A stretch of DNA of 64,000 nucleotides, from contig OU696585.1 of NCBI GenBank assembly GCA_916048095.2, forward strand, positions 3,200,645-3,264,644. The letters run 5' to 3'. Origin of the DNA: Sacculina carcini. Taxonomy: Eukaryota; Arthropoda; Thecostraca; Sacculinidae. Position 1 is the first letter of the stretch. Each line of letters starts with the position of its first letter. The notes beneath the pieces are model-generated. The model did no database searches. It was not told the DNA's origin and worked only from the letters and a program-made list of their open reading frames with translations. Shown here piece after piece: positions 12,801 to 23,219 of this stretch. Made by a program: the position numbers and the translations under genes.

Positions 12801-13087
12801 AGAGTTCAGTTCATTGGGTGTATATTGTCATCTAAATCAGCATAGCAAAAAAGTGCAATGTATTTTTCATTGTGGTATGTGTGTTGTAATTGAATAGGCC
12901 GAAAATAGTTGAGGATCTCATGCAATTGACCAACTGAGTCAACTTTGAACACTAATGCATGATGACTGTCATCTCCCCGAGCCTCGACACAAATCTAAGC
13001 CCCTGCACACACACATACATACACATAGGAAGGTGACGAATGTGCAAGATGGTAAAGATGGTAGCTTACCCTGGTCACAATCACCAT
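420..13087 (-). CDS. MYO7A: Myosin VIIA-like unconventional myosin, N-terminal motor (partial, 8 exons)
   Basis: Actin-based motor ATPase; in animals myosin VIIA works in stereocilia, microvilli and cilia-associated transport. Exons in coding order: 13087-13070, 11735-11622, 10717-10571, 9562-9378, 8852-8731, 2636-2380, 1514-1349, 550-420. Each is bounded by AG/GT on the minus strand and all phases join without a break, giving 380 codons. Visible motifs are the short N-terminal SH3-like part (MVIVTR then GDHIWIE), [12 protein letters not shown], the P-loop [10 protein letters not shown] (its first Ser codon split by an intron), switch [13 protein letters not shown], and the helix [20 protein letters not shown]. 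Spacing and wording follow class VII rather than class I, II, V or X myosins. The gene continues off the left edge, so the relay, lever arm, IQ and MyTH4-FERM parts are not seen. Introns hold a LINE, a SINE and a minisatellite. The 18-nt first coding exon is the least certain. Confidence 0.9.
931..950. repeat. Poly-C tract after a CT microsatellite
   Basis: A run of about 20 C residues follows a short (CT)n stretch inside the myosin VII intron between exons 1349 and 550. It has no coding content; homopolymers of this kind are prone to length error. Confidence 0.8.
1735..2290. repeat. 30-bp minisatellite in a myosin VII intron
   Basis: About 18 copies of a 30-bp unit (attaacagaaacatcactaa plus cagagacaac) sit in the intron between exons 2380 and 1514. 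Neighbouring copies differ at one or two positions, mainly ctaacagaga against ctagcagaga. A degenerate 24-bp relative (agagtaggagagacagtg) continues to about 2345. Because 30 is a multiple of three, the array makes open frames on both strands ([10 protein letters not shown]-type repeats). These are artefacts of the period, as spliced exons lie on either side. Confidence 0.9.
3603..6490 (-). pseudogene. LINE ORF2: endonuclease and reverse transcriptase (one frameshift)
   Basis: ORF2 supplies the nicking endonuclease and reverse transcriptase. The endonuclease begins near 6,440 ([10 protein letters not shown]), with [23 protein letters not shown] and [11 protein letters not shown] as its conserved blocks. 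The reverse transcriptase has [26 protein letters not shown] and the catalytic block YADD (in [11 protein letters not shown]), then the usual C-terminal region ending at the stop near 3603. The frame shifts around 4,945-4,970, just before the fingers region. Family assignment rests on these motifs; a Rex1/Babar-like relative is possible. Confidence 0.85.
6509..7619 (-). pseudogene. LINE ORF1: PHD-like finger plus CCHC zinc knuckles (frameshifted)
   Basis: ORF1 proteins of CR1-type LINEs bind nucleic acid and assist target-primed reverse transcription. The start lies at about 7585 ([14 protein letters not shown]), followed by Cys pairs and a WICSPC motif, the cysteine pattern of a PHD-type finger. 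A frame change near 7,500 separates the first about 30 residues from the rest. The middle is Ser/Ala/Pro-rich. Near the end are knuckles [27 protein letters not shown] and [13 protein letters not shown]. The broken frame supports an inactive copy, although a single-base assembly error is also possible. Confidence 0.75.
7880..8020. repeat. 20-bp tandem repeat (ttagtccttttctagttgtt)
   Basis: Six to seven imperfect copies of a 20-bp unit lie just beyond the 5' end of the CR1-like element. They may be part of its 5' region, since some LINEs have tandem 5' repeats, or independent intron sequence. Confidence 0.7.
8020..8730. other. Intron sequence without recognised gene
   Basis: AT-rich intron of myosin VII. 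A stretch at about 8262-8325 (cccaacctggggataatttt and onward) is shared with 19,430-19,475 and so marks a dispersed repeat family. Nothing else is recognised. Confidence 0.6.
9150..9342 (-). mobile_element. tRNA-Val-derived SINE, 3'-truncated copy
   Basis: On the minus strand the head carries a B-box-like ggattcgaaccc region and an anticodon stem-loop (cccg on either side of a loop), like the copies at 26.4, 39.4 and 49.8 kb. The body lacks the last about 140 bases. Its head lies about 35 bases downstream of the myosin VII 5' splice site at 9378 and in the sense orientation. Confidence 0.8.
9970..10383. mobile_element. Non-autonomous TIR element (TA target site) with internal repeats
   Basis: The left end reads ccgtaaatgctctatttatc and the right end, reverse-complemented, ccgtaaatgctctttttatc, so the terminal inverted repeats are about 24 bp. 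TA flanks both ends, pointing to the Tc1/mariner/pogo superfamily. The interior repeats the end-proximal motif ataatccggcagg/ataatccgacagg about ten times. No transposase is encoded. It lies in a myosin VII intron. Confidence 0.8.
10938..11249. mobile_element. hAT-like MITE (cagtggttctcaacc ends)
   Basis: The left end cagtggttctcaacctttt matches the reverse complement of the right end (aggaaccactg). Termini starting CAGTGGTTCTCAA are characteristic of hAT MITEs. No clear 8-bp target duplication is seen, so the copy is old or its edges are slightly misplaced. Confidence 0.7.
11258..11585. mobile_element. Second, degenerate hAT-like MITE
   Basis: It begins cagcgtttctcaacctttt and ends gttgacaaccactg, a diverged version of the ends of the neighbour that finishes nine bases earlier. 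It lies between myosin VII exons 11622 and 10717. Confidence 0.6.
11772..12370 (+). mobile_element. LINE 3'-end fragment, interrupted by a hAT MITE
   Basis: This stretch is an inverted copy of 33,897-34,310. Its plus-strand translation gives pieces of a CR1-type reverse-transcriptase C terminus in broken frames (ending like a phenylalanine/lysine-rich FKKHYDKWK motif). The homology is split by the MITE at 12,033-12,205. A third relative lies at 27,100-27,430. Confidence 0.55.
12033..12205. mobile_element. hAT MITE with perfect 8-bp target duplication
   Basis: The ends are cagagccgttgcgagg and, reverse-complemented, cagagccgtagcaacc. The element is flanked on both sides by TATATAAC (12025-12032 and 12206-12213). 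The paralogous LINE fragment near 34,060 carries one TATATAAC and no insert, so an empty site exists in the same window. Confidence 0.9.
12705..13003. mobile_element. TIR element (gggcgtagatt ends)
   Basis: The left end gggcgtagattct pairs with the right end aaatctaagcccc. A partial second copy lies at 17,308-17,400 (gggcgtagatttgtgtcgag and a shared gttgactcagttggtcaatt). It sits just downstream of the first myosin VII coding exon. Confidence 0.7.
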
Positions 13088-13339
13088 GGTGATGGTTGTA
13101 AGGTTCGGGTCGATCCGGTAATGTCGTCAAACAGCGTGCTGGTACACAACTTGTGTGTACGTGCGTGTGTGTGTGTTTGTGTGTCTGTGCGTGTCACATT
13201 ATGGCTTCAAGCAGGAAAAACCTGTGGAAAAAACACACACACACAGACACACATACATACATATGTCAATACACATACATACATACACACTATGCCACTC
13301 AAATGTGCAAAATGTTTGTGAAGCATCAAGGAATTATTT

Positions 13340-13887
13340 CCGTATAAACAGGGATGGTCTCATATAATACTAGCATATAATACTAATAGTAGTATATACT
13401 ACCTAATACTATAATGTATAATAATAAGTATTTAATACATGATACAATATAATTATATAATATTATATTAGGGAGACCATAGGCAAAGAAAATTTGGCAG
13501 CCACAGATGAAATGAATAAAATTACAAAATCAATATCGAAAGATAAAATTTTGCAATGTATTCCAAGTATTTCTAAAAATATAAAGACTAGCTTATAACG
13601 GATGAATATTGATACATCTATACTCATACAGATGGCATAAGCTTTCTATACAAATTAGCTATGTGTGTTCTGGACAGCTGTAAAATCTAGAATATCTCGT
13701 GATTAATCCAGAAACTTGACGATATATCTTTCAATATACATCATTACCAGATTTTTCAGGTGTTTTGCGTCATTATCGTTCTCAAAAAGAGTTCATTATT
13801 AATGTCAACTTATTTTTAAAAAACCCGTTGTACTCGAAGCAATATTAATCGGAATTGTCAATGTTATACCAAGGCCTATATTTATGT
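13340..13887. other. AT-rich intergenic DNA, nothing recognised
   Basis: Upstream of the first recognised myosin VII exon. Contains an imperfect taatactagtata-type stretch (13,360-13,460). No gene, promoter motif or RNA could be supported. Confidence 0.6.
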
Positions 13888-14170
13888 CAGTGGCGGCACC
13901 AAGGGTTTGATTTTTTGGGGGGCTTGGCATATTTTTGTGGGGCTGAGGCCCACCAAGACCCGAAAAAATCATAATCATGGACATACAATTTCTTACCGCT
14001 GTGAATGGAGCGCTGTAATTTTGGTTCAAGTTCGAGGACTGAATCAGTGTGCCCCAGTACCTTATTTTAATAGTATGTAGTCAGCGTTCGAGTGTAGCTA
14101 TTTATGCTTCGCCAAGCCCCCACAACCTTTTCCTTAGCCCCCTAATGGAAAAATCCTGGCGCCGCCACTG
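13888..14170 (+). mobile_element. hAT-type MITE, cagtggcggc family, copy 1
   Basis: It starts cagtggcggcacc and ends ggcgccgccactg. The flanks atttatgt and attcatgt match at seven of eight positions, an aged 8-bp target duplication. The interior ends in the family signature cttcgccaagcccccacaac and a ggaaaaatcctggcgccgcc right end. Confidence 0.8.
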
Positions 14171-14600
14171 ATTCATGTGGGATTCGTGTGCGAGGCCCTC
14201 TCCACACACCAATACAAATGTGAATGAGAACTTGAGCAACGTTGCATGAATATCCTCTACCTGAAAACACTGCAATTTTGACGACATTATGTGTGTGTGT
14301 GTGTATATGTGTGTATGTGTGTGTGTGTGTGTTTTTGTGTGTGTGTGTGTCGTTATCGAATAACTTGATACCGCAAGACCGTATTCACCGTATCTAGCTA
14401 ACGCTTGCATGTGTGCCTAGCGTGTATACATATGCGTGTGTGAGTGTATGTGTGTGTGTGTGTGTGTGTGTGTCCACTTGTGAGTGCATGTTATGCGGCG
14501 ATTAAACACAAAACGCACTTGCAATATACGAACCAGCCCCTCAACCAACGCACATGACACGGGTGTATACGTCTATGCTTGCGTGTATGTGTATGTGTAT

Positions 14601-14818
<218 letters not shown>

Positions 14819-14976
14819 TCGCGTGAACGCCGCCTAAGCAGGTATGTGCGCCAGTATGAAAAAGTGTATGCATTTGTATGTATGTATGCGTGCGTGTGTG
14901 TGTGTACGTGTATGTGTGTATCGGTACGTCATTTCCTGTCGTACGAATCTGGGCGGACATTAGAGGGTATGTGCAT

Positions 14977-15017
<41 letters not shown>

Positions 15018-15059
15018 GCGTGTTACACCAATATCTCCACCCTATCCCACGAATATAAC

Positions 15060-15560
15060 GAAATAATGAGAGAATGAGCCTTGGATCAAAACGACGCGCG
15101 TGTCTCCAATAGTGGTTATATGAAAATATTAATTGCCGTACAACTCTCTATTTGAGCGGCATGTCGTTCCATTTTTGCAGACCTTCCCCCGTAGTGATGT
15201 TCTATTAGAGGATGCCGCTCTATTTTTCCACTAGCTGGTCCGAATTTCGAGAAGCTACGGTAAATTGTATGACTGATAAAATAAGAGCCAATTAACGTAT
15301 GCATATATATTTAACAAAAGGCACAAATACAATGTGATTACTGGTAATTAATCAGAAATTCACGAATGAAAATCAGTCAGTCATAGCTACTGCCAAGAAT
15401 TCAACAAAGTGACGCTTAAGTAGAGGTGCAATTCAAATAAACCTTTTACGGTATATTCATAAAGCAGTATTAAGCGCAATTATTTTCAATACAGCCTCAA
15501 TCACCGATACCGCCGAAATCACTCCCATATGGGCTCATGGGAAACGGATGGTCCTGCGTA
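15060..15560. other. Intergenic, nothing recognised
   Basis: No ORF with recognisable similarity, no inverted repeat that I could confirm and no RNA gene. Confidence 0.5.
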
Positions 15561-15712
15561 GATAGCAGTGGCGGCGCTAAGGGGAGGGGCTTGAAGGGAC
15601 CTCCACCCGGAAAAAAACTGACTATGAACATTTCGAATGCAGTTCCTTATGTTTCGCCAAGCCCCGCATCTTTTTCCTCAGCCGCAGCGGAAAAATCCTG
15701 GCGCCGCCACTG
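15561..15712 (+). mobile_element. hAT-type MITE, cagtggcggc family, copy 2
   Basis: This short copy (about 152 bp) shows the basic unit. It starts cagtggcggcgctaagg, carries gcagttccttatgtttcgcc in the middle and ends cctggcgccgccactg. The flanks gtagatag and gtagaaag match at seven of eight positions. Confidence 0.85.
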
Positions 15713-15759
15713 GTAGAAAGAGAAACGGTGTTCGTGAAGAATATAAGCAACCCCCTAGA

Positions 15760-16010
15760 TCAGTGGTACGCGAGGACCTTCCGGTTGATGCACAATGACA
15801 CCAGGGCATGATTTCTGATGAGCTGTGAGCAAAGTCATGCTCCGCACCAGCTGCGCGGCGATGCTCCGCTACCAGCTGGTGGAGAAGAAGCAATTACAAT
15901 TATGTAAATAAAGTGATATCTGATTAAACTGATTTTCTCTGGAAGCAGGTGGTACGCGGCGACTGTACTCTGTACCTCCAAGTGGTACTCGGCCACAAAA
16001 AGGTCGAGTA
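15760..16010. repeat. Dispersed repeat (gtggtacgcgaggacc family), copy 1
   Basis: It shares gtggtacgcgaggaccttcc, caccagggcatgatt, a ctctggaa(g/c)ca block and cctccaagtggtactcgg with 16,938-17,235. A gtggtac start and a gccactg-type end in the second copy suggest a MITE, but I could not fix both ends here. Confidence 0.6.
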
Positions 16011-16050
16011 TGATCGTTTCTGACACCTTGGCCAACTTGTAAACGAAGCG

Positions 16051-16233
16051 GTTGCCATGGAAACAAAACGGTTGTCATGAAAACCAAACGGTTGCCATAG
16101 GCAACCAAGCGGGCAACGATCGCATCGCGACCGTTGCCATGGAAACGTAATGCCATCACACCGCCGTTATATGGAGATCATTGGCTTGACGGACGAGTCG
16201 GTTGCCATGGCTACATCGTGACACCATAGCAAC
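16051..16233. promoter_or_regulatory. Cluster of RFX X-box-like palindromes
   Basis: Six sites resemble the X-box (GTTGCC, 0-3 bases, RGYAAC): GTTGCCATGGAAAC at 16051 and 16133, GTTGTCATGAAAAC at 16071, the perfect GTTGCCATAGGCAAC at 16091, GTTGCCATGGCTAC at 16201, and ACACCATAGCAAC ending at 16233. The first three are spaced exactly 20 bp. RFX factors use X-boxes to drive ciliary genes in animals. The cluster is about 3 kb upstream of the myosin VII start. Function is inferred, and a small tandem repeat could explain part of it. Confidence 0.45.
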
Positions 16234-16649
16234 GCCAACACACAAACAGACAGATAGACGAACGGACGGACGTACGGCATCGGACGTCACGTGGTGTGAC
16301 CGCATGCGACGTGGCACTGTAGTGTGAGGGCTTTCGCCGAGACCATTGTTGCAACGTCCAAAGCTCAACCAGGCGAGTACACATACACATACACACACAC
16401 ACACATACACAAATGGAGACACACGATGGACGCTAACGAATGACACCAAACAAGAAAATGCGTGTGTAAATGTACACGACATGGCGAGACCAACAGTAAG
16501 AAGAGCATAAGACAAAGGAACAACGGACGAGAGAGAAAGACGACACAATGTTTAACGGATATAACGAGTACATGACGACCACACACATACACACACATAC
16601 ATACATGACTACACGCTTGGTAGTCCAGTGGTTGACAATCTGTGGTACG

Positions 16650-16937
16650 CGAGGACCTTCCAGATGGTTAAAGGTTAGAGATTTAAAGTCTCAAGTGACA
16701 GCTGCTACACGGGAAGAAGTCGAAGCTTATGAAAACACAGATGTGCCCCGTGCAGCTCGCTGTCACCGCAGAACCAACCCTCTCCACGCTATGACGCCAC
16801 AAGAACGGACGACGTATTAGAGAGGGTCACCTTCCCAGAATGCATGGCACAACACATGACTGATATCTGGTACTATTTACTGCTGGGTAGCCAGGGACTG
16901 TTGGATTATATAATTCGCCCAAAGAAATTCTCCTCCG
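16650..16937 (-). mobile_element. tRNA-Val-derived SINE, headless copy
   Basis: The minus-strand body matches the copies at 26.4, 39.4 and 49.8 kb (tgatatctggtactattta, accaaccctctccacgctat, cttatgaaaacacagatgtg on the plus strand), but the tRNA-like head is missing. It is wedged between two copies of the gtggtacgcgaggacc repeat, so one element inserted into or beside the other. Confidence 0.75.
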
Positions 16938-17235
16938 CCGGGTACGCGAACACTTTCGGAATCATGAACAATAACACCAGGGCATGATTGTGGGCACCGA
17001 TGTAATGTGAGCAAAGTAATGTCTCTCATTGAACAGCTGGTTGATAAGAATCAGATACAGCCCTGGCATTGAGTTATATATTTCAGTTGTTTTGTGTATC
17101 CTACTTGTACAATTACGTAAATAAATATATATTTGACCTAACTGAGTTTCTCTGGAACCAAGTGGTACTGGCGGCGACTGTACTCGGGACCTCCAAGTGG
17201 TACTCGATCACAAAAAAGGCTGGGAGCCACTGCGA
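16938..17235. repeat. Dispersed repeat (gtggtacgcgaggacc family), copy 2
   Basis: See the copy at 15,760. This one ends aaaaaaggctgggagccactg, consistent with a hAT-like terminus (cagtggctc in reverse complement). Confidence 0.6.
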
Positions 17236-17423
17236 CAAACATTCCAGAAATTTCCAAAGAGAAGCAACAAATGGGCGTAGTCATCCAACTATAATCAGCT
17301 TCAGGGCGTAGATTTGTGTCGAGGCTCGAGGGGATGACAGCCATCATGTATTAGTGTTAATAGTTGACTCAGTTGGTCAATTGTATGAGACCGTCAACCA
17401 TTTTGTGTCTACTGAATTATAAC

Positions 17424-18531
17424 TAGGGCTGTCAAAAGTTAATAAACTGACTTTTTCACCTAAATGTCACTTTTTTATAATCTACCCATGACACCATAAA
17501 AATTGAAAACGGTAAATAACAAAAAAGTTATGATGTTACAAAAATGCACTTTTTCATCGTTAGGTTACTATTTCTGCTTTAAGATTACGTTTTCATGTTT
17601 AGGTTGCATTTTATTTTTCCTGTTATTAGATGACTTGGTCACGGTTTTTGATAATTAAATACCATGCTTGTGAATAGAATGCACAACTATGGTATGAATC
17701 TTGATAAAAGATGTAAAGAGATGGCATATGAGATCAGAAGATCCAAAACGGTCAAATAGCATGAATTTTCAAAATTGAGCATTAAACAGACATAGAAATC
17801 GACAACGATGCGTGTCAAAATACGGCTACATCAAAACCGCCTAGAGCAGCAATTTGATAAAAATTGTCAGCATTAGCAACAAATAAATATCTCCCACTAC
17901 GCACGATTTTCTGCAAAAATACCAGCCTACATTTATATATATTTTTTAGTTCAGCAGCAGCTAAAAAATAAATTTAAATGAAGACCTTTTTTATCATATC
18001 AGCAGCTTTGGATAGGTCCATCTCGACGCTAAACAATTTTTTGCGAGACCGAAATTGTTCATCTTCATATGTGATAAAGTATTTTAACTGCGCTTCACAA
18101 AAACATCCAGCCAATATTAATGTTAAAATGACTACATTTATTCGGTTTTTACTTCTTTTCTGACATTTGCAAGTTACTTAAAGTATTAGGCTACTTTTCT
18201 CTATCTAAAAGTCTCTTTTTGTGAGTTATACGAAGCAATATAAAGGACACTGTTGCGATCATTTATTAAATACGTGAATTTATGCTTTTTCGCTGACTTT
18301 TCGATGGTTATGCTTATGTTTGCGATGTTAAGCCACATTTTGGTTGTCTGTTGTCAAATTGACATCAGAACGGAGACAGGGTAGAAAAGACGGTATTATG
18401 GTATGGGCCAATGGTTTATTTCTTGAAAATAAATTGTCTTTTTTGAGAGACCATAAGGCAATTTTTAGGTTACTTTTTCACGAAAATAAAGTTACTTTTT
18501 CTATTTTTAACGCTAATTTTTGACAGCTCTA
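17424..18531. mobile_element. 1.1-kb non-autonomous DNA transposon
   Basis: The left end tagggctgtcaaaagttaa pairs with the right end, which reverse-complements to tagagctgtcaaaaattag. Both sides carry subterminal act-ttttt-type motifs. No transposase ORF is present in the 1.1 kb. Confidence 0.7.
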
Positions 18532-19081
18532 CTCATGAGTCATACGCAGTAGTCACCTCCCACAGGAAGCATGCCCCACAATGATAAACATCTAATTGGA
18601 CATACCAACAATGACATTATAAATCAGCGAACATTCTTGACTGAACTCATGCCTCTGTGTGTGTGTTTTTTGTTCGTGTGTGTGTGTGTGTGTGTGTGTT
18701 TGTGTGTGTGTTTGTGTGTTTGTGCGCGCGTGTATAGGTTCTACCAAAAAAACTATGAAAAATAGTTCAATTACATTGAAAAAAAAAAAAAAATACACTT
18801 ATGACTATAAATTTGTGTTCTGTCTAGCTGCAATCACTGTAGAACCCCAATTGTGGACAACGTGCAAAAATGCAATGGTCGACCTTGACACTCGAGGTCA
18901 TTCACCCCGCCGATCCCCAATCAAGCCAAATTCATTTACACACACACACACACGCACACACACACACATCAACGGGTTACGAAATAAATTCCACAACAAA
19001 ATTCCTACAATTCCCAATGATTTAACAGCTTAGGCAACAGTGAAACAAAGAGCCCACTGCTACAGATCCTGTCCACTCCAT

Positions 19082-19281
19082 CCGCCCAGTGGCGGCGCCA
19101 AGGGGGGTCTGGAGCCCTCCTCAAATGTGTCAATCCCCCATCCGCCCCTCCCCCGATAATCTCCCAAAAATCCTGACCGTATGGTAGTTCCTGATCCTAA
19201 GTGTATTTCCTCATTTTTCGCCAAGCCCCCACATATAGTTCTTTAGCTCCCTGCCGGAAATATTCTGGCGCCGCCACTGGT
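19082..19281 (+). mobile_element. hAT-type MITE, cagtggcggc family, copy 3
   Basis: It starts cagtggcggcgccaagg and ends ctggcgccgccactgg. Its middle holds two degenerate neighbours of the 27-bp unit that fills the giant copy at 40.8 kb (tcctgatcctaagtgtattt followed by cctcattttt on this strand), so it looks like an early step toward that array. Confidence 0.8.
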
Positions 19282-19485
19282 ACTCCCCCTTTAAGCCCCC
19301 ACTGTCGTCGTCCCTATGTTCCAGTCCCCTATACAGATCAGCATCAAGGTGGTCCTGTATAGACGGTTTTGTATACACGACAGCAGATAGCCAGCCTGTC
19401 AACATAAAACTCCCAGTGATAAATTACCCCGGGGATAATTTTGGGGGGTAATGGAGTTGGTGACAGAAAAGTGTACCTCGGTTTA

Positions 19486-19488
<3 letters not shown>

Positions 19489-19545
<57 letters not shown>
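19489..19545. repeat. (AT)n microsatellite
   Basis: About 57 bp of pure AT dinucleotide, directly upstream of the reverse-transcriptase remnant. Confidence 0.9.
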
Positions 19546-19546
<1 letters not shown>

Positions 19547-19547
19547 A

Positions 19548-20780
19548 ATGTTGAAAAATTTCAGGCGATGTGAACAGGGAGAGCTTACACGCACTATAAA
19601 TTCGGACATGACATTACTGAGTAACTGGTTCAGGGTAAACAAAATGTTCCTAAGCGTGAATAAGTCCTATGTCATGTTCAGTCAAGCAAGTACGTACCCG
19701 CATGTAACCGTCAGCATTGGAAGACAAACTTCAGAGAAAATAGAAACTGCCAACTTTCTTGGCACGATAATAGACAGCAAACTGACCTGGAAAGGGCGAA
19801 TATAAAAAAATTATCAAAACGTTGTCGGGTCAATTTCGTACTCGGGAAGTTAAGAATGTATTTGACGTGAAAACCAAATTGCTCCGATACAACACATTAT
19901 TCAAACCCTACATTCTCTACTGTTGTGAGTCATGGGGCAATACATATCCTACACACATTGAGCCCATTCGCATTGCTCAAAAAAGCTGTTAGAACAATGC
20001 ACAATCTTCAATATCGCAACCACACAGCTCCATACTTAAAAAAATACAACATTCTCGCAATTCCAGATCTGATAAAAATGAATAACCCTGTACATATGTT
20101 TGAAGCATACCACAACAAACCTCCACCCAACTTGCAAAATTGTTTTCAGATAAACACGAGGCACAGTTCCAAATTCACCGTATCCTACACTAGAACCAAA
20201 TTAAGAAACCTCACATTTTTTAATCAGGAATTAAGCAACGGAACGAATTGAAAATTGGCACACAAAATTTCGTCGCTATCACTTTTCAAAAAATTCCTAA
20301 GGAAGAGTATGATTGCAGAATACTAGGGTCCGAACATACACACAATCACTCGATGCACTGTTCATTACGGAGTCAGTATACGGTGTCACAGCAGTTTACA
20401 GTGTTCATTACAGTGTCACAGTGTCAGTACAAGGTGTCACAGTAGGTAACAATGTTCATCACAGTGTCACAGTGCCAGTATACAGTGTCAGAGTCTGTTA
20501 CAATGTTCATTACAGTGTCACTGCATACTATCTATCCATGTTAATCTGTTATGTTATCCTTATCTATCCATGTTAAGTCCATGTACTTCTGTATCATAAG
20601 TTTGGTATTGTTCTTTTGTTTTTTTATAATTTTGCATGTCATGTTCAATAGTGCAGCTTGAACTGAGGCTACCACAGACCGTCATGGTCTCTTTGACCAC
20701 ACCTTGCACTTAGTGTATTGTTACGATGTTGTTTTTAAAACTGTGTGCGACCAAATACATATGATATGATGATATGCTAC
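19548..20780 (+). mobile_element. 5'-truncated LINE, reverse-transcriptase C-terminal remnant
   Basis: The plus strand encodes NWFRVNKMFLSVNKS and NFLGTIIDSKLTW, then after a frame break at about 19,800 YCCESWGNTYPTHIEPIRIA, KKAVRTMHN and YLKKYNILAIPDL. These blocks are typical of the thumb and C-terminal region of CR1/jockey-like reverse transcriptases. The 3' end at 20,757-20,776 is an atatgatatgatgatatg repeat instead of poly-A. A cacagtgtcagtatac-type short repeat (20,370-20,520) lies in its 3' part. Confidence 0.75.
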
Positions 20781-20834
20781 AATCGGGTAACAAGCTGAAA
20801 AAGGTTGGCAACCACCGCCTTATATGTCCACTAC

Positions 20835-20885
<51 letters not shown>

Positions 20886-21078
20886 GCGGGCAGATGTGAT
20901 TGGACAGGTGTCTGGTAGATTAACACACACACTCACAATTCCTCTCCTATGTGTTTGCATGTGTGTGTGTGTGTGAGTGTGTGCAGTGATTCAAGCAACA
21001 GCTGACAAACCCACTAGTGGCCGTTGTCATGACAACAAAAACCTGCCATCACTAGAGTGTGTATGTGTGTGTATGTGT

Positions 21079-21131
<53 letters not shown>

Positions 21132-23200
21132 GCGGGTGCTGGTATATTCAGCCGAATGTATACCGTCCACCACCACTTCCGGCCGAATACACACACACAA
21201 ACACACACGCGCACTAACACACACACAAACACACACACGAAAGCTCTGACGTAGAAACTTGAAAGGTGTGTGTGTTTTCTAAATTGTATTTATAGAACAG
21301 CGAATTTATGAAATCAATTTTGGAAAAGCTAAATATTTAGCGATGAAATATCACAATGGCCTACTGATGGGGTAATGAAGGAGGTTGAAGGGTTGAGGGG
21401 GTTGTCAAGTGGGGAAATAAGGGTCGGACAGAAGGATTAATTGATTGATTGAATTGATGTGTGATTTCATCAATCCAATTTCGTTCATTTTCGTTTCTAT
21501 AGTGACTTTCGGGCATTTGATTTAGTGGAAAAACTAAACGTATCATGAATTTATCAGTGCTGTTGAGAAACAGAAGGAATATAAAAACGACTCGTTTTAA
21601 TTACATAAATTAAATACGAAGGCAACGATACCGAAGCTAAGCAACAAAACAACAGACAACAAACAACACATTCCGGATTTACCAACGGTGTTGAGTCGAA
21701 ACACTGCCACCGTATCTGTTAAGTGTCGTACATAGTGCACATCGTACATATGTGCTTATGTATATGTATTGTGTATACGTTCTGCGTATACTATGTATAG
21801 TGCGTTGATGTGTATGTGAGAGTGTGTGTGTGGGTGTGGGTGTTTGTGTTTTGTGTATGGGTGAATTGGTTTGTGAATGATTTGACTTGTGTGGTTGCTC
21901 TTGTATTTTTTTCTAGTGTACTTTTTGGGTTTTGCTTGGGCTCGCATACTAATTAAGCTCTTTTTCCTCTAAATATCTACATCTTTTGGGTGATTCCGGT
22001 CCATGGGACCACCGCAGGGTGGTAATAGTGCTTGCCTGCACTCTTCCCATGCTACTGGATTTGCCTGTAACTAATGATAATGATAGAAAACGACTGAACA
22101 CCGAAATTAACCCGCATTAATCTCATTTATACTGTCCTTCCTTTGCCCCTCCGATTCGACACGCAATTGAGGCCACTGCATAACGTTGCTATTTCTGCTT
22201 GGAAAAGCAATAATGCGCTTAAGTAAGGTACACTCAGAGGCTATAAAAGAGAAACAATTTTCATAATGGAATAGAATGCAATTTCCAGGCCACCTGATGG
22301 GTATAACTAAACTTATAACTATAACTTGTGAATATGTGAAGCTACAATAATAAATCCAAACATACCTGCCACATTGCGAAATCCGATGCGGCTTCAATGA
22401 AACCTTTCAACGGCGAAATCACTCGCAAGCAACAAATGATTGGCTGCAAAGGCACTTGTAACGCCGAATGTTAGCTAAAATGCACTCACGCGTAACGCTA
22501 GGGCCGCGCACACATCACACTTTATAAAATCGACCGTCAAAAAATGGACCTAAGACGCAGACGGAATTAATCACATAAAGTCACACGACACACGGAAGAC
22601 AAAGCATACCTACAGAAAGTAGGGTGGCCAAACGCCCGGTACAACGGACACACTCACACACCGCACACACCTGTGGCACACTCACTAACTGAAACCGACA
22701 CACACAGACATACAAGTCGAACCGATGGCAGGTGAGGTAGGCGCGTGGCGATAAATTATCGCGATCCAGTACAAGCAGGGACACCTAGTGGTCAAATACC
22801 AAACTACTGGTTACTTATTCAGCTCTTTTAACCCATTTTATACTTTCGACATTTTCTCAGATAATTACAATATTGTACTCATAGTCGTCTCTGATAAGCG
22901 CAGGAAAAGTTTGATCAAAATTCAAAACCCGTTATAGCTTACCTTGTTGTTACATGATATTTCTGTTCTCCAATCTTAATTTGGTGCATAGTTTACACAT
23001 GCGAAGATAGTGAGTTGAAAGCATCAACTGGATGCAAAAAAAGAAGAAAAAAGCATCAACTGGGTGCAGTTTTTATATTTAACAAATTTGTTTTGTTTAT
23101 TCCATAGTTCCGCGCTGGGTAGTGTGTTTTATTTAGCTTTGTTGTTAGTTCGCAGGGTGTTTTCGGTGCGTATTTTGTCACGTGTAGTCGAAATGAGCCG
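20780..23200. other. Intergenic DNA: microsatellites and a SINE tail, no gene recognised
   Basis: Contains (TG)n runs at 20,838-20,884 and 21,058-21,130, an X-box-like palindrome gttgtcatgacaac at 21,025-21,038, and a second-family SINE 3' part at 21,930-22,085. On the minus strand near 22,400 a 35-codon open stretch ends before a good GTATGT donor, but it has an upstream stop and no recognisable similarity. Confidence 0.5.
21930..22085 (+). mobile_element. SINE family 2, 3' part (gggccaccgcagggtggtaa)
   Basis: Shares the block ccaccgcagggtggtaatagtgcttgc, then tactggatttgcctgtaa and an (ataatg)-type tail, with 44,815-44,985 and 52,260-52,395. The 52-kb copy has a tRNA-like head. Confidence 0.7.
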
Positions 23201-23219
23201 CTGAGACGTGTATTCGAAT

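Noticed and set aside
22370-22480. Minus-strand 35-codon stretch (HSALQVPLQPIICCLRVISP onward) before a GTATGT donor
   Set aside because: Upstream stop, no recognisable similarity and no partner exon found at lower coordinates.
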